Source: Sinorhizobium psoraleae (GTDB taxonomy: Bacteria; Pseudomonadota; Alphaproteobacteria; Rhizobiales; Rhizobiaceae). Taken from it: DNA of 64,000 bases. The position numbers were made by a program, and so were the translations under genes. The stretch's first letter is position 1, and each line of letters starts with the position of its first letter. The notes beneath the pieces were generated by a model that was given only the letters and a program-made list of their open reading frames with translations, searched no databases and had not been told where the DNA came from. The stretch lies in assembly GCF_013283645.1 (NCBI RefSeq), contig NZ_JABEKV010000003.1:372001-436000 (forward strand), written 5' to 3'. Below, piece after piece: positions 55,579-63,808 of the stretch.

Positions 55579-57480
55579 TCACCCGGCAAGCCCGCGATAG
55601 ATGGCGGGAAGTGCGGCGGGTAGCCGGGCAATGTTGCCGACCATGGCATAGCCGTTCTGGCCGAACATCGTCGGCACGTAGGATCGCGCCTCGCGATCGA
55701 CGGTGACGGCAAAGGTACTGATCCCGCTTCGTCGCGCCTCCGACACGGCACGCCGGCTGTCTTCCAGCGCGAAGCGCCCCTCGTAGTGGTCGACGTCGTT
55801 CGGCTTGCCGTCGGTCAGCACAAGAAGCAGTTTCTTGCGGTTCGGCTGCTTGCGGAGCTCGGCCGAGGCGTGCCGGATCGCCGCGCCGATGCGAGTGTAA
55901 TAACCGGGCTTGAGTGCGGCGATCCGCGCTTCGACGAGACCGCTCATCGGCTCATCGAAAGCCTTGACCGTTTCCACTCGCACCCAGTCGCGCCGGCGCG
56001 ACGTGAAGGTCAGGATCGAATGGTTGTCGCCGCAAGCGGCCAAGCCATGCGCCAGGATCGTCAACGCCTCCTTCTCGACATCGAGAACGCGGTGGTTATC
56101 CGACCAGGAATCGGTCGACAGGGAAACGTCGACAAGGATGGTCACGGCGAGATCATGCGCCTGCGGCCGGCTCATCAGATGAATGCGGTCGCTTCCCTGG
56201 CCGCCGGCCGCAAGATCGGTGCGCGCGCGAACCACGGCGTCGAGATCAAGGTCGGCACCGTCAATCTGCGCGCGCAGGATCTCGTGGCGCGGTCGCAGCA
56301 CCTCGAACTGGCGCCGCACCCGACGGATGAGGCTTTGCGTCTCCGAGGTCAGTTCGGCGCGGTCGCCGAGTGCGGAAGCGGGGGAAGCCAGTACGCGGCA
56401 ATGGTCCTTGAGATAGGTGCCTGTACGGTAGTTCCACTCCGGATAAGTATGTTCGGCCGTCAACGGTGTGACGTCGACCGCCTCGGGCGGCAGGTCCAGA
56501 TCGAACCGGAAGCGTGCGGACGGGCGCCCCTTGCGTTCGCCGAGCGTCATCTCGTCCAGCTCTTCCGCAGCCTTCGCGTCATGATCGTCGCTGTCGTCGG
56601 CCGGCCGGTCGACATTGACCATCTCCGCCATCGCAAGGATCTTCTCGAAGCGGTTTAGAATGAAGGGGCTGCGGTCGCCCTTGCGGTTCTCGGGGTTCTC
56701 GCGGGTCGCAACATGACGCTCGGTCTCGACGGCGGGCGACCCCGCCCTACCCTGCGCGGGCTCATCGTCCTCGCGCCGAGTTTCCGTCTCGGAGCGCACC
56801 AATGCATCCGGCCAGAGCGGCAGAGGCAACATCGGCAAATAGCCGGGCGGCGCCCGATGCGGGAAGATGACCGGCAAAGTATTGTCCAGTTCCCCGGCGG
56901 CCCTCCGCAACATGCCGAGGATACGGTTTTCGACATGCTGCTCCACCGATGGCAGCGCGCCTCGGGTCCGCTCTGCAAGGACGGCTGCGGCGAGCCGGCG
57001 GTAACGCGCGCGCATGCCCGGAAACGTGCCCAGCAAGGCCGCGACCGTTACTTCCGCACAGGCGAGTGCGGCTAGATCGCGGCGGAGCAGATCGGCATCC
57101 GCCAGCGGCTCCAGCGACATCGTCGCCATATAGGCGACAAGCCAGAAATAAAGGTCGCGGTTGAGGTCCTTGTCCGGGAAAAGATCGATTTCCGCCGGTA
57201 GCATCAGCGATGCGTGATCGCGTCCGGGCTGCGTGAGCTTCTCTTCCCCGAGGCCCACTCTCTGGCGCCATTTGAGCCTGTGGGCCGAGGTGCGCCCGCG
57301 TGCCGGGGCGATCTGCACCGCGCTCTCGCCGCCGTGCCCGCGAAAGGAGATCGCAAGCACCGGCAAGAGATCGGCGAGCCGCACCGCGTGCTCCGGATAG
57401 CGCCGCCACGTGCGCGTATTGCCGATGAAGCGGTGCCAGGCACGGCCGACCGTTTCTTCCAGTTCGAGGAAATCGAGCAT
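55579..57480 (-). CDS. norD: NorD, VWA-domain activator of nitric oxide reductase
   Basis: A 633-residue protein with a C-terminal von Willebrand A domain whose MIDAS motif is DVSLSTDSW. The N-terminal half is helical and charged. NorD pairs with the AAA+ protein NorQ to insert the non-heme iron or activate NorBC. It starts 10 bases after norQ, completing the norCBQD order on the minus strand. Confidence 0.95.
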   Translation of the reverse strand: MLDFLELEETVGRAWHRFIGNTRTWRRYPEHAVRLADLLPVLAISFRGHGGESAVQIAPARGRTSAHRLKWRQRVGLGEEKLTQPGRDHASLMLPAEIDLFPDKDLNRDLYFWLVAYMATMSLEPLADADLLRRDLAALACAEVTVAALLGTFPGMRARYRRLAAAVLAERTRGALPSVEQHVENRILGMLRRAAGELDNTLPVIFPHRAPPGYLPMLPLPLWPDALVRSETETRREDDEPAQGRAGSPAVETERHVATRENPENRKGDRSPFILNRFEKILAMAEMVNVDRPADDSDDHDAKAAEELDEMTLGERKGRPSARFRFDLDLPPEAVDVTPLTAEHTYPEWNYRTGTYLKDHCRVLASPASALGDRAELTSETQSLIRRVRRQFEVLRPRHEILRAQIDGADLDLDAVVRARTDLAAGGQGSDRIHLMSRPQAHDLAVTILVDVSLSTDSWSDNHRVLDVEKEALTILAHGLAACGDNHSILTFTSRRRDWVRVETVKAFDEPMSGLVEARIAALKPGYYTRIGAAIRHASAELRKQPNRKKLLLVLTDGKPNDVDHYEGRFALEDSRRAVSEARRSGISTFAVTVDREARSYVPTMFGQNGYAMVGNIARLPAALPAIYRGLAG

Positions 57481-57490
57481 CGCCAGGACC

Positions 57491-58303
57491 TCAGGCTATC
57501 AGGGAATCGGCCACTTCCAGCAAGGCGGCCCTGACGTCGGGCTCGTCGGTCAGGGGCTCAATCATGGCGGCTCGAACAGCTTCCTTCGCCGGCATCCCGG
57601 CGTCGATCAGGCTGGCGCAGTAGACGAGCAGGCGGGTCGAAACGCCCTCTTCGAGATCGTGGCCCTTGAGCGCCCTGAGACGCGCGGCGAGATCGACGAG
57701 CCGTGCGACCTGCGCCTCCGCAAGACCGCTTTCCGCCGAGACGACGGCGATTTCCTGCGCCTTCGGCAGGAAGTCGAACTCGATCGCCACGAAACGTTGC
57801 CGCGTGCTGGGCTTCAGGCTCTTGAGAAGGTTCTGGTAGCCGGGATTGTAGGAGACGACCAGCATGAAACCGGGCGGCGCCTCGAGCATCTCGCCGGTGC
57901 GCTCCAGCGGCAGCATGCGGCGATCGTCGGTCAGCGGATGCAAGACGACGGCGACGTCCTTGCGCGCCTCGACGATCTCGTCGAGATAGCACACGCCGCC
58001 CTCGCGCACCGCGCGCGTCAGCGGCCCGTCAACCCAGACGGTGTCGCCGCCCTTCAACAGGTAACGGCCGGTGAGATCCGCGGCGGCGAGATCGTCATGG
58101 CAGGAAACGGTCGAAAGCGGCAGGCCGAGTCTTGCCGCCATATGGCTGACAAAGCGCGTCTTGCCGCAGCCGGTCGGGCCTTTCAGCAACAGCGGCAATT
58201 GCCTGACCCAGGCGGTTTCGAACAGCGCGCATTCGTTGCCGAGCGGACTGTAGTGCGGAATGTCGGCGGTCGGGCGGGTTGCGTTCGGCAGGACGAAATT
58301 CAT
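57491..58303 (-). CDS. norQ: NorQ, MoxR-type AAA+ ATPase
   Basis: A 270-residue AAA+ ATPase with Walker A KGPTGCGKTRF and Walker B VCYLDEIVEA and a sensor segment VVSYNPGYQN. It works with NorD to mature nitric oxide reductase. The ATG giving MNFVLPN is preceded by GGAGA. It lies 76 bases downstream of norB. Confidence 0.95.
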   Translation of the reverse strand: MNFVLPNATRPTADIPHYSPLGNECALFETAWVRQLPLLLKGPTGCGKTRFVSHMAARLGLPLSTVSCHDDLAAADLTGRYLLKGGDTVWVDGPLTRAVREGGVCYLDEIVEARKDVAVVLHPLTDDRRMLPLERTGEMLEAPPGFMLVVSYNPGYQNLLKSLKPSTRQRFVAIEFDFLPKAQEIAVVSAESGLAEAQVARLVDLAARLRALKGHDLEEGVSTRLLVYCASLIDAGMPAKEAVRAAMIEPLTDEPDVRAALLEVADSLIA

Positions 58304-58379
58304 TTTGGTCTCCGTGACAAACAGTCGAAGCAAGCGGAAGGACCGACCCCGACGCGGCCGTCGGGGTCGGTCGGGGCGA

Positions 58380-59726
58380 TCATTCGGCGGGCTGGATCGA
58401 AGGGCTAAGCCGTGCGTTGCGCTCGCGGCCTGGAACCAGCACGGCCCAGATGAACATCAGCGCCGAGACGAGAACGACCGCACCGGAGCCGAGGCGGACC
58501 CAGTAAAACAGCGCCAGCTGGTCCTGCACGTCCATGTAGCTTTCGCCGAGGACGCGCTGAAGGTGTACCTGAAGGACGCCTGCGAAGGTGAGCGCGAAGG
58601 TCATTACCGACATGGCGGTGCACATGGCCCAGAAGCTGACGATCGAGAGCCACTGGTTGTAGGGCTGGCGGCCGCGGATTTCCGGGATCGCATAGGCCAT
58701 CACGGCCAGGTTCAGCATCACATAGGCGCCGAAGAAGGCGAGGTGGCCGTGGGCCGCGGTGACCTGCGTGCCGTGGGTGTAGTAGTTCACCGAAGACAGC
58801 GTGTGCAGGAAGCCCCAGACACCGGCACCGAAGAAGGCCATGACCGAGCAGCCGATCGACCAGAGAAGGGCTGCACGGTTCGGATGCTTGCGCCCGGCCT
58901 TCCACGTCATCACGAAGGTGAAGATCACCATGGTGAAGAAGGGCGCGACTTCGAGCGTCGAGAAGAGCGAGCCGATCCACTGCCAGTAACCCGGAGCACC
59001 GATCCAGTAGTAGTGGTGACCGGTGCCGAGGATGCCGGAGAAGAGCGCCAGGCCGACGATGACATAGAGCCACTTTTCGACGACCTCGCGGTCGATGCCG
59101 TTGAGCTTGATCATCAGGAAGGCGAGCACCGAGGCCATGATCAACTCCCAGACACCCTCCACCCACAGGTGGACGACGTACCACCAGTACATCTTGTCGA
59201 GCGCCAGGTTCATCGGATTGTAGAAGGCGAACAGGAAGAAGATCGCGACACCCCACAGACCGAAGATCAGGATGTTGGTCACCGTGGTCTTGCGGCCTTT
59301 AAGAACGGTAAGCGTGATGTTGTAGAGGAACATCAGCGCCACCACCACGATGCCGACCTTGATCGCGAAGGGCTGCTCGAGAAACTCGCGGCCCTCATGA
59401 ATGTGGAGAAGGTATCCGACCACCGCGACGGCCGCGGCGATCAGGAAAATCCAGAACTGGGCCACGGCGATCCTGGTGCTGTAAAGCTCCGTTTCCGCTT
59501 CTTCCGGCAGGAGATAGTAGGTCGCGCCCATGAAGCCCATCAGCAGCCAGACGATCAGCGCATTGGTATGCACCATGCGCACGATGTTGAACGGCAGGAG
59601 CTCGGAGAGCGTGTTGGGCAGGACGTAGATGGTGCCGGCGAGAACACCGAACAGCACCTGGGCGAGAAACAGGCCGAGTGCGCCATAAAAATAGAGCATC
59701 GCGACCTTCTGGGTCTGGTATTTCAT
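58380..59726 (-). CDS. norB: Nitric oxide reductase large subunit (cytochrome b)
   Basis: A 448-residue heme-copper-superfamily subunit with about twelve helices. The catalytic region is seen in YWWYVVHLWVEGVWELIM (FeB His and the conserved Glu residues), GTGHHYYWIGAPGYW (FeB histidines) and HGHLAFFGAYVMLNL (heme histidines). It reduces NO to N2O with NorC. Ribosome site GGAG ten bases before the ATG. Confidence 0.97.
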   Translation of the reverse strand: MKYQTQKVAMLYFYGALGLFLAQVLFGVLAGTIYVLPNTLSELLPFNIVRMVHTNALIVWLLMGFMGATYYLLPEEAETELYSTRIAVAQFWIFLIAAAVAVVGYLLHIHEGREFLEQPFAIKVGIVVVALMFLYNITLTVLKGRKTTVTNILIFGLWGVAIFFLFAFYNPMNLALDKMYWWYVVHLWVEGVWELIMASVLAFLMIKLNGIDREVVEKWLYVIVGLALFSGILGTGHHYYWIGAPGYWQWIGSLFSTLEVAPFFTMVIFTFVMTWKAGRKHPNRAALLWSIGCSVMAFFGAGVWGFLHTLSSVNYYTHGTQVTAAHGHLAFFGAYVMLNLAVMAYAIPEIRGRQPYNQWLSIVSFWAMCTAMSVMTFALTFAGVLQVHLQRVLGESYMDVQDQLALFYWVRLGSGAVVLVSALMFIWAVLVPGRERNARLSPSIQPAE

Positions 59727-59750
59727 GGTTCTTTACTCCAATCGCAACGC

Positions 59751-60203
59751 TTAGCCGGCTTCGTTCGGTGGCCAGTTCTGGGTCTTGATGCGGCTCGTCC
59801 ACTCCAGGAAGTCGGCGAGATCGTTGAGCTCCTGTTCGGTGAGATTGAATTGCGGCATCTGCCGGCGCCCTTCGACGCCGGAGGGTTGCGCCGCCATCCA
59901 CGCCTTCAGCGTTTCGCGCGCGCCTTCCGGATCCTTGTCGCCGCCCCAGCGCTTCCAGACATTGCCGAGCTCGGGGGCGAAATAGGCGCCTTCGCCGAGA
60001 AGCGTGTGGCAGTTGATACAGGAGTTCTTTTCCCAGACGTGCTTGCCGCGGCCGACGGAGTCCGTCAGCGTCGTCTCGTCGGTCGAGGTCGTCTTCATGT
60101 AATAGTGACTGTGGGCCGTCAGCCCGACGAATATTGCAAAGAAGAAGAAGGACCCGCCGTAGAAGACGTTTCGGGCCCCGGTCTTGGTGAGGCGTTCTGC
60201 CAT
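59751..60203 (-). CDS. norC: Nitric oxide reductase small subunit (cytochrome c)
   Basis: A 150-residue membrane-anchored c-type cytochrome: N-terminal helix (YGGSFFFFAIFVGLTAHSHY) and heme site CINCH with axial Met in RRQMPQFN. It passes electrons to NorB. The ATG is preferred over a GTG one codon earlier. The NnrR box at 60344-60357 stands 141 bases upstream. Confidence 0.96.
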   Translation of the reverse strand: MAERLTKTGARNVFYGGSFFFFAIFVGLTAHSHYYMKTTSTDETTLTDSVGRGKHVWEKNSCINCHTLLGEGAYFAPELGNVWKRWGGDKDPEGARETLKAWMAAQPSGVEGRRQMPQFNLTEQELNDLADFLEWTSRIKTQNWPPNEAG

Positions 60204-60343
60204 CACGTGGTCCTTTCGATTTCAGATGGCCGCGAATGCGTGGCCGGCTTGATCTGATCCCCTCCCCGTTTGACGCCGCCTGCAGCAACGCCGACGAATG
60301 TCCGGGGCACGATCCATGTCTATGGATTTCCCGCGCGCGTTCT

Positions 60344-60357
60344 TTGCGTTTCGGCAA
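60344..60357 (-). promoter_or_regulatory. NnrR/FNR-type box before norC
   Basis: TTGCGTTTCGGCAA, TTG-N8-CAA in the promoter of norCBQD, immediately after the norF stop. Confidence 0.7.
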
Positions 60358-60372
60358 ACAAGGAAAGCGGTT

Positions 60373-60648
60373 TCAAACGGATGGCATGCCGGTGGCGAAG
60401 AGCTTCGCCGCTGCCAGCAGCGCAAGGATCAGCGGCCAGACCAAAAGCCCGCGCCGCATGGCGGCTGGACCGGAGCGCAGGCCCATGAAATCCAGGATGA
60501 TCAGCCTGGCTTTGATGAGCGCCAGGAGGGCGGCGAAGACGACGATAGAGGCGCGGCCTTGAAAGGCGACCGCCGACATGCCCGCAAGGACGATGGCAAC
60601 AAGCACGATCCAGGTTCGGCCAAGTTCGTTTCGAGTGCGGTCCGTCAT
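60373..60648 (-). CDS. norF: NorF, small membrane subunit (cytochrome oxidase IV-like)
   Basis: A 91-residue protein with two or three membrane helices (TWIVLVAIVLAGMSAVAFQG, IVVFAALLALIKARLIILDF). It matches NorF, an accessory protein needed for full NO reductase activity, and is encoded four bases after norE. Confidence 0.9.
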   Translation of the reverse strand: MTDRTRNELGRTWIVLVAIVLAGMSAVAFQGRASIVVFAALLALIKARLIILDFMGLRSGPAAMRRGLLVWPLILALLAAAKLFATGMPSV

Positions 60649-60652
60649 GACG

Positions 60653-61210
60653 TCATACCAGATAGATGATCGGGAACATCACGATCCAGATGAGATCGAT
60701 GACATGCCAGAGGGTTGTTATCAGGGTTACGTTGTCGGGCGTCTGGCGCCAGGCGACGAGAAGCAGGATCAGGCCGCCGAACACCACATGCATGAGGTGG
60801 AAACCGGTGATCAGGAAATAGAGCTCGAAGAAGGCACCGAACCGGGCAATGTCCCCGCTTGCGAGTTCGCCGCTGTATTCCGCGAGTTTGACGGCGACGA
60901 AGACGAAGCCGAGCAAGGCCGCCATGACGAGGGCACGCCGGCGCTCCCCGGGCAGAGCGGAGCTGCGCGCGGCGAGCGCCGCCTGCCAGCCGCTCGTCAA
61001 GAGCACCAGCGTGTTGATGCCAGCGAGCAGGGGGTTGAGTTCGTTTCGCCCGGCGGCAAATGCGTCGGCCTGCAGGAAGCCGGTGATGAGAAAGGCCGCA
61101 AGCAGGATACCGAAGGCCGCAAGCTCGCTCCAGACGAGAACCCAGAGCAGAAGCTCATCCGTCGGTGCTTCTTCTTTCGCCTCGATTTCAGTCGTCGCCC
61201 GTGCATCCAT
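60653..61210 (-). CDS. norE: NorE, cytochrome c oxidase subunit III-like protein
   Basis: A 185-residue membrane protein of the subunit-III family with about five helices (WVLVWSELAAFGILLAAFLI, LYFLITGFHLMHVVFGGLIL, and the TLWHVIDLIWIVMF end). It is the accessory NorE of the NO reductase operon. The ATG giving MDARATT has GGGAG before it. An NnrR box lies 59 bases upstream. Confidence 0.93.
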   Translation of the reverse strand: MDARATTEIEAKEEAPTDELLLWVLVWSELAAFGILLAAFLITGFLQADAFAAGRNELNPLLAGINTLVLLTSGWQAALAARSSALPGERRRALVMAALLGFVFVAVKLAEYSGELASGDIARFGAFFELYFLITGFHLMHVVFGGLILLLVAWRQTPDNVTLITTLWHVIDLIWIVMFPIIYLV

Positions 61211-61268
61211 GCCCCATCTCCCTTGATCGGAAACGATCGGCACTTAGGCGAGCCGGCGAGGCGATGTC

Positions 61269-61282
61269 TTTGACATTGCGCA
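61269..61282 (-). promoter_or_regulatory. NnrR/FNR-type box before norEF
   Basis: Minus strand TTGCGCAATGTCAA, TTG-N8-CAA. Confidence 0.7.
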
Positions 61283-61322
61283 AGGAAGTCGGCGCAAAAA
61301 CCCGATATCGGCAATGGCAACC

Positions 61323-61435
61323 AGAGCGGGATGAGGAAAAGTGTGCGCGGTTTTCCGCCCGCATCCCCGCTCTAAAGCATTGAAATTGATCACGTTTATG
61401 ATTTTGGGTCGATTCGACCCAAAATCATCGTGATC
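61323..61435. repeat. RIME-type mosaic repeat
   Basis: Two palindromes: AGAGCGGGATG...GCTCT (61323-61372) and GATCACG...CGTGATC (61388-61435), the latter with a perfect inner arm GATTTTGGGTCGA. It matches 52588-52681 in reverse. It ends five bases before the ribosome site of the next gene. Confidence 0.85.
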
Positions 61436-61448
61436 CAGGAGTTCTTCG

Positions 61449-61604
61449 ATGACAGACGCACAGATCGGCCTTTCGGTCGCAACCCCCATCATCATCGTTT
61501 TCGCCCTAGTCCTCCACCGCATGGGCGTGTTGCAGCGCGCTGGCACGGTCTCGGCTGTTCTATTTTCGATCGCGATCGCCGTGGTGCTCTTTCTCGACCG
61601 CTAA
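61449..61604 (+). CDS. Small membrane protein, 51 residues
   Basis: ATG follows AGGAG by seven bases and the frame gives MTDAQIGLSVATPIIIVFAL, then VLHRMGVLQRAG and a second helix VSAVLFSIAIAVVLFLDR before TAA. Two membrane helices separated by a short basic loop. It lies between divergent norE and the hemerythrin/nnrU pair. No family is recognised; good ribosome site and regular hydrophobicity support it being real. Confidence 0.6.
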   Translation: MTDAQIGLSVATPIIIVFALVLHRMGVLQRAGTVSAVLFSIAIAVVLFLDR

Positions 61605-61688
61605 TGCATGTGTCCTAGGCCGCAGCCGATTTAAGGCTAAAACATGCAGCAATTCGACGCGCCACAGCATTCTTCGCGCGTCTGATCA
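61604..61688. repeat. ABC/RIME-type repeat (inverted copy)
   Basis: GCATGTGTCCT...ACATGCAGCAATTC then ACGCGCCACAGC and CGCGCGTC, the reverse of the family at 6181/53134, degraded. Confidence 0.7.
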
Positions 61689-61721
61689 CCATACGCGACC
61701 GCAGCGTGGTTTTCTTCGCCG

Positions 61722-61833
61722 TCATCCCTGCGCTTGTCACAGGGATCCAGCAGCGCCGCGTCTGCGGCGCGGAAGAGTCTTTTCAGCCCAAGGACTTGGG
61801 CTGGCTGGATTCCTGTGACAAGCACAGGAATGA
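61722..61833. repeat. Large inverted repeat element
   Basis: Left arm (61722-61751) and right arm (61804-61833), each 30 bases, are near-perfect inverse complements around GGATCCAGC / GCTGGATTCC and CTTGTCACAGG / CCTGTGACAAG. A second small stem (CAGCCCAAGGAC...TTGGGCTG) lies in the loop. Confidence 0.8.
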
Positions 61834-61925
61834 GGTCGGGACGGAAGCCGTGCCGTGCCGCAATCGGCGAGAGGCAGTACGCTGCTGTCCTGCACCGGGG
61901 CGTTCGATAAGACGGGCTGCGCTGC

Positions 61926-62036
61926 AGAGCAATCCGGGAAAATGCGTAACGGCTTTCCGTCCGGAGTGCGTCTTATCAATCCGGACTTGCGATATGTCAA
62001 AGAGACGAGCCGATTCGCCGGCTAGACGATTGCTCT
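61926..62036. repeat. RIME-type mosaic repeat related to 38513
   Basis: AGAGCAATCCGGGAAAATGC at the left and GATTGCTCT at the right, with AATGCGTAACGGCTTTCCG matching GTGTGTAACGGTTTCCG of the copy at 38513. Confidence 0.7.
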
Positions 62037-62079
62037 AAGTGCAATAAACCGGAGTCCGGCCGATGGCTGGAAAAAAAAG

Positions 62080-62514
62080 ATGCAACGAAGCCGCATGCTG
62101 GAGAAGGGCTCTGACGCGCTGTTGGAATTATGTGATCGGCTGGAGGCAATCGCCGACGCCTTGCCCAACGCAATCAATGTAACGCGCTACGAGCAGATCG
62201 CGGATACGCTTGTGCCGACGCTTGGCAGCCTGCACGAGCTGGAGGAACAAGTCCTCTTTTCTCAACTTCTCGCGCGAACGGATGGCCGAGACGTGACGGC
62301 GCTGATCGAACGTCTTCGCGAAGAGCATCAGCACGACGAGAGAGCTGCGGCCGATGTCGCTGAAGTGCTCCGCGAGCTCCTTCACGGTCGCTGCCGGCTT
62401 AGCTGGGACGCGATCGGCTATATGCTGCGCGCGCTCTTCGAGAGCCTCCGCCGCCACGTCGCGACCGAGCGCCTGCTGCTTTCCGAGAGCCGTCAGGGTG
62501 CCTGCCATGCGTGA
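62080..62514 (+). CDS. Hemerythrin-like (HHE) domain protein
   Basis: A 144-residue helical protein with HHE-type His/Glu spacing: LHELEEQVLFSQLL, REEHQHDERAA and RRHVATERLLL. Such proteins bind a di-iron centre and handle oxygen, NO or iron repair. It overlaps the nnrU start by eight bases, so the two are coupled. The start is doubtful: a well-placed ATG at 62063 with GGAG is out of frame by one base across an A8 run. Confidence 0.8.
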   Translation: MQRSRMLEKGSDALLELCDRLEAIADALPNAINVTRYEQIADTLVPTLGSLHELEEQVLFSQLLARTDGRDVTALIERLREEHQHDERAAADVAEVLRELLHGRCRLSWDAIGYMLRALFESLRRHVATERLLLSESRQGACHA

Positions 62515-63199
62515 ATTTTTGCTGGCCTTCGCGGTCTTTCTTGCGCTGCACATGGTGCCCGCCATGCCGAAACTTCGCGAGCGGCTCATTCAGCGGCTGG
62601 GCCGAAAGAGTTATTTCGCCGGCTATTCGCTGCTGTCGATCGTAGCGCTCGTCTGGGTCTTCCACGCAGCTCTTACATTGGATTTCATACCGCTCTGGGA
62701 CCCGGGGCCGTGGCAGGCCTGGGTCACGTTCGTGCTCGCACCCGTCGGCATCTTCCTCGTTCTTGCGGGCCTCTTCAGCGAGAACCCGCTTTCGATTTCG
62801 ATCTTTCAGGGTACCGGCGGGACGGGCGCCATCGTCGGCATCACCCGCCATCCGGTGCTCTGGGGGTTCCTCCTCTGGGCGGCTGGACACGTCGTTCCGA
62901 ACGGCGATCTTCGCTCGCTCGTGCTCTTCGGCGGCTTCGCGCTTTTTGCAGCGGGCGGTTTCCTGATGGTCGAGCGGCGCGCGCGCCGCCGCATTGGCGA
63001 TGAATGGCCGAAGGTTGCCGCCGGCACATCGATCTTGCCCTTCGCCGCCATTCTCGGCGGCCGCGCCCGCTTCCGCCTGGATCCGGTCCTGGTGCTCTCG
63101 GCCTTTGCCACGGGCGCAATCACGCTCTGGCTGCTTGCCGGCGGCCACTACGCAATCTTCGGTGCCGATCCGCTGCTGCAAGCCTTCCTGTTGCTTTGA
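62507..63199 (+). CDS. nnrU: NnrU, membrane protein of NO/nitrite metabolism
   Basis: A 230-residue protein with about six membrane helices: FLLAFAVFLALHMVPAMPKL at the start, YSLLSIVALVWVFHAA, the TGGTGAIVGITRHPVLWGFL motif typical of NnrU and a phosphatidylethanolamine-methyltransferase-like loop. NnrU is needed for nir/nor expression or function in rhizobia and Rhodobacter. Translation is coupled to the hemerythrin-like gene. Confidence 0.93.
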   Translation: MREFLLAFAVFLALHMVPAMPKLRERLIQRLGRKSYFAGYSLLSIVALVWVFHAALTLDFIPLWDPGPWQAWVTFVLAPVGIFLVLAGLFSENPLSISIFQGTGGTGAIVGITRHPVLWGFLLWAAGHVVPNGDLRSLVLFGGFALFAAGGFLMVERRARRRIGDEWPKVAAGTSILPFAAILGGRARFRLDPVLVLSAFATGAITLWLLAGGHYAIFGADPLLQAFLLL

Positions 63200-63232
63200 A
63201 CCTGCCGCCGGGACGTTTTTCCTGACCCGGCT

Positions 63233-63808
63233 TTACCCCTGCCAGGCTTCTGCCATCGGCGCGATCGGCAGCGCCAAGAGATCGATGGCGCGCGCGGCGA
63301 GATGGTCGACGATCGCCTCGACGCTTGCCGGACGATGGTAAAATCCCGGCACCGGCGGCATGACGATCGCGCCCATTTCGGTAACGGCACACATGTTGCG
63401 CAGATGCCCAAGATGGAGCGGCGTTTCGCGCGTCATCAATACGAGCCGCCGGCGCTCCTTCAGATGCACATCGGCGGCTCTGACCAGAAGATTGTCGGCA
63501 AGTCCATTGGCGATCGCCGCGAGCGTGCGCATCGAACACGGTGAGACGATCATGCCGGCAGTTGGGAAGGATCCGCTGGCGATCGCCGCGCCGATGTCGT
63601 CGTGCTCGTAGATGCGGTCGGCCTTTTCGAACAAGCGCAACAGTGCGTCCGGTCCAACTTCGTGGCTCAATGTCCTGTGCGCCGCCGGCGACATGACCAG
63701 ATGCATCTCGACTTCGTCGATCCACGCAAGCCGCTCGGCGATGCGCAGCGGGATCGCGGCTCCGGAAGCGCCGGTTACACCAACAACTATCCTCAACCTT
63801 CCAGTCAT
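63233..63808 (-). CDS. ubiX: Flavin prenyltransferase UbiX
   Basis: A 191-residue flavoprotein-fold protein ([20 protein letters not shown] at the N-terminus; [40 protein letters not shown]). It makes prenylated FMN for UbiD-type decarboxylases. The ATG overlaps the stop of ubiD (ATGA). In ubiquinone biosynthesis. Confidence 0.95.
   Translation of the reverse strand: MTGRLRIVVGVTGASGAAIPLRIAERLAWIDEVEMHLVMSPAAHRTLSHEVGPDALLRLFEKADRIYEHDDIGAAIASGSFPTAGMIVSPCSMRTLAAIANGLADNLLVRAADVHLKERRRLVLMTRETPLHLGHLRNMCAVTEMGAIVMPPVPGFYHRPASVEAIVDHLAARAIDLLALPIAPMAEAWQG

Noticed and set aside
58260-60257. Very long open frame antisense to norB and norC
   Set aside because: The minus strand encodes clear NorB and NorC; the plus frame is a high-GC shadow rich in His, Asp and Arg without any domain.
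61722-61833. CRISPR or insertion-sequence end
   Set aside because: There is a single inverted pair with no repeated spacers and no transposase nearby; it fits an intergenic repeat element.
62030-62044. TTG...CAA pair before the hemerythrin-like gene
   Set aside because: The spacer is nine bases, not eight, and it overlaps the end of a repeat, so it is not counted as an NnrR box.
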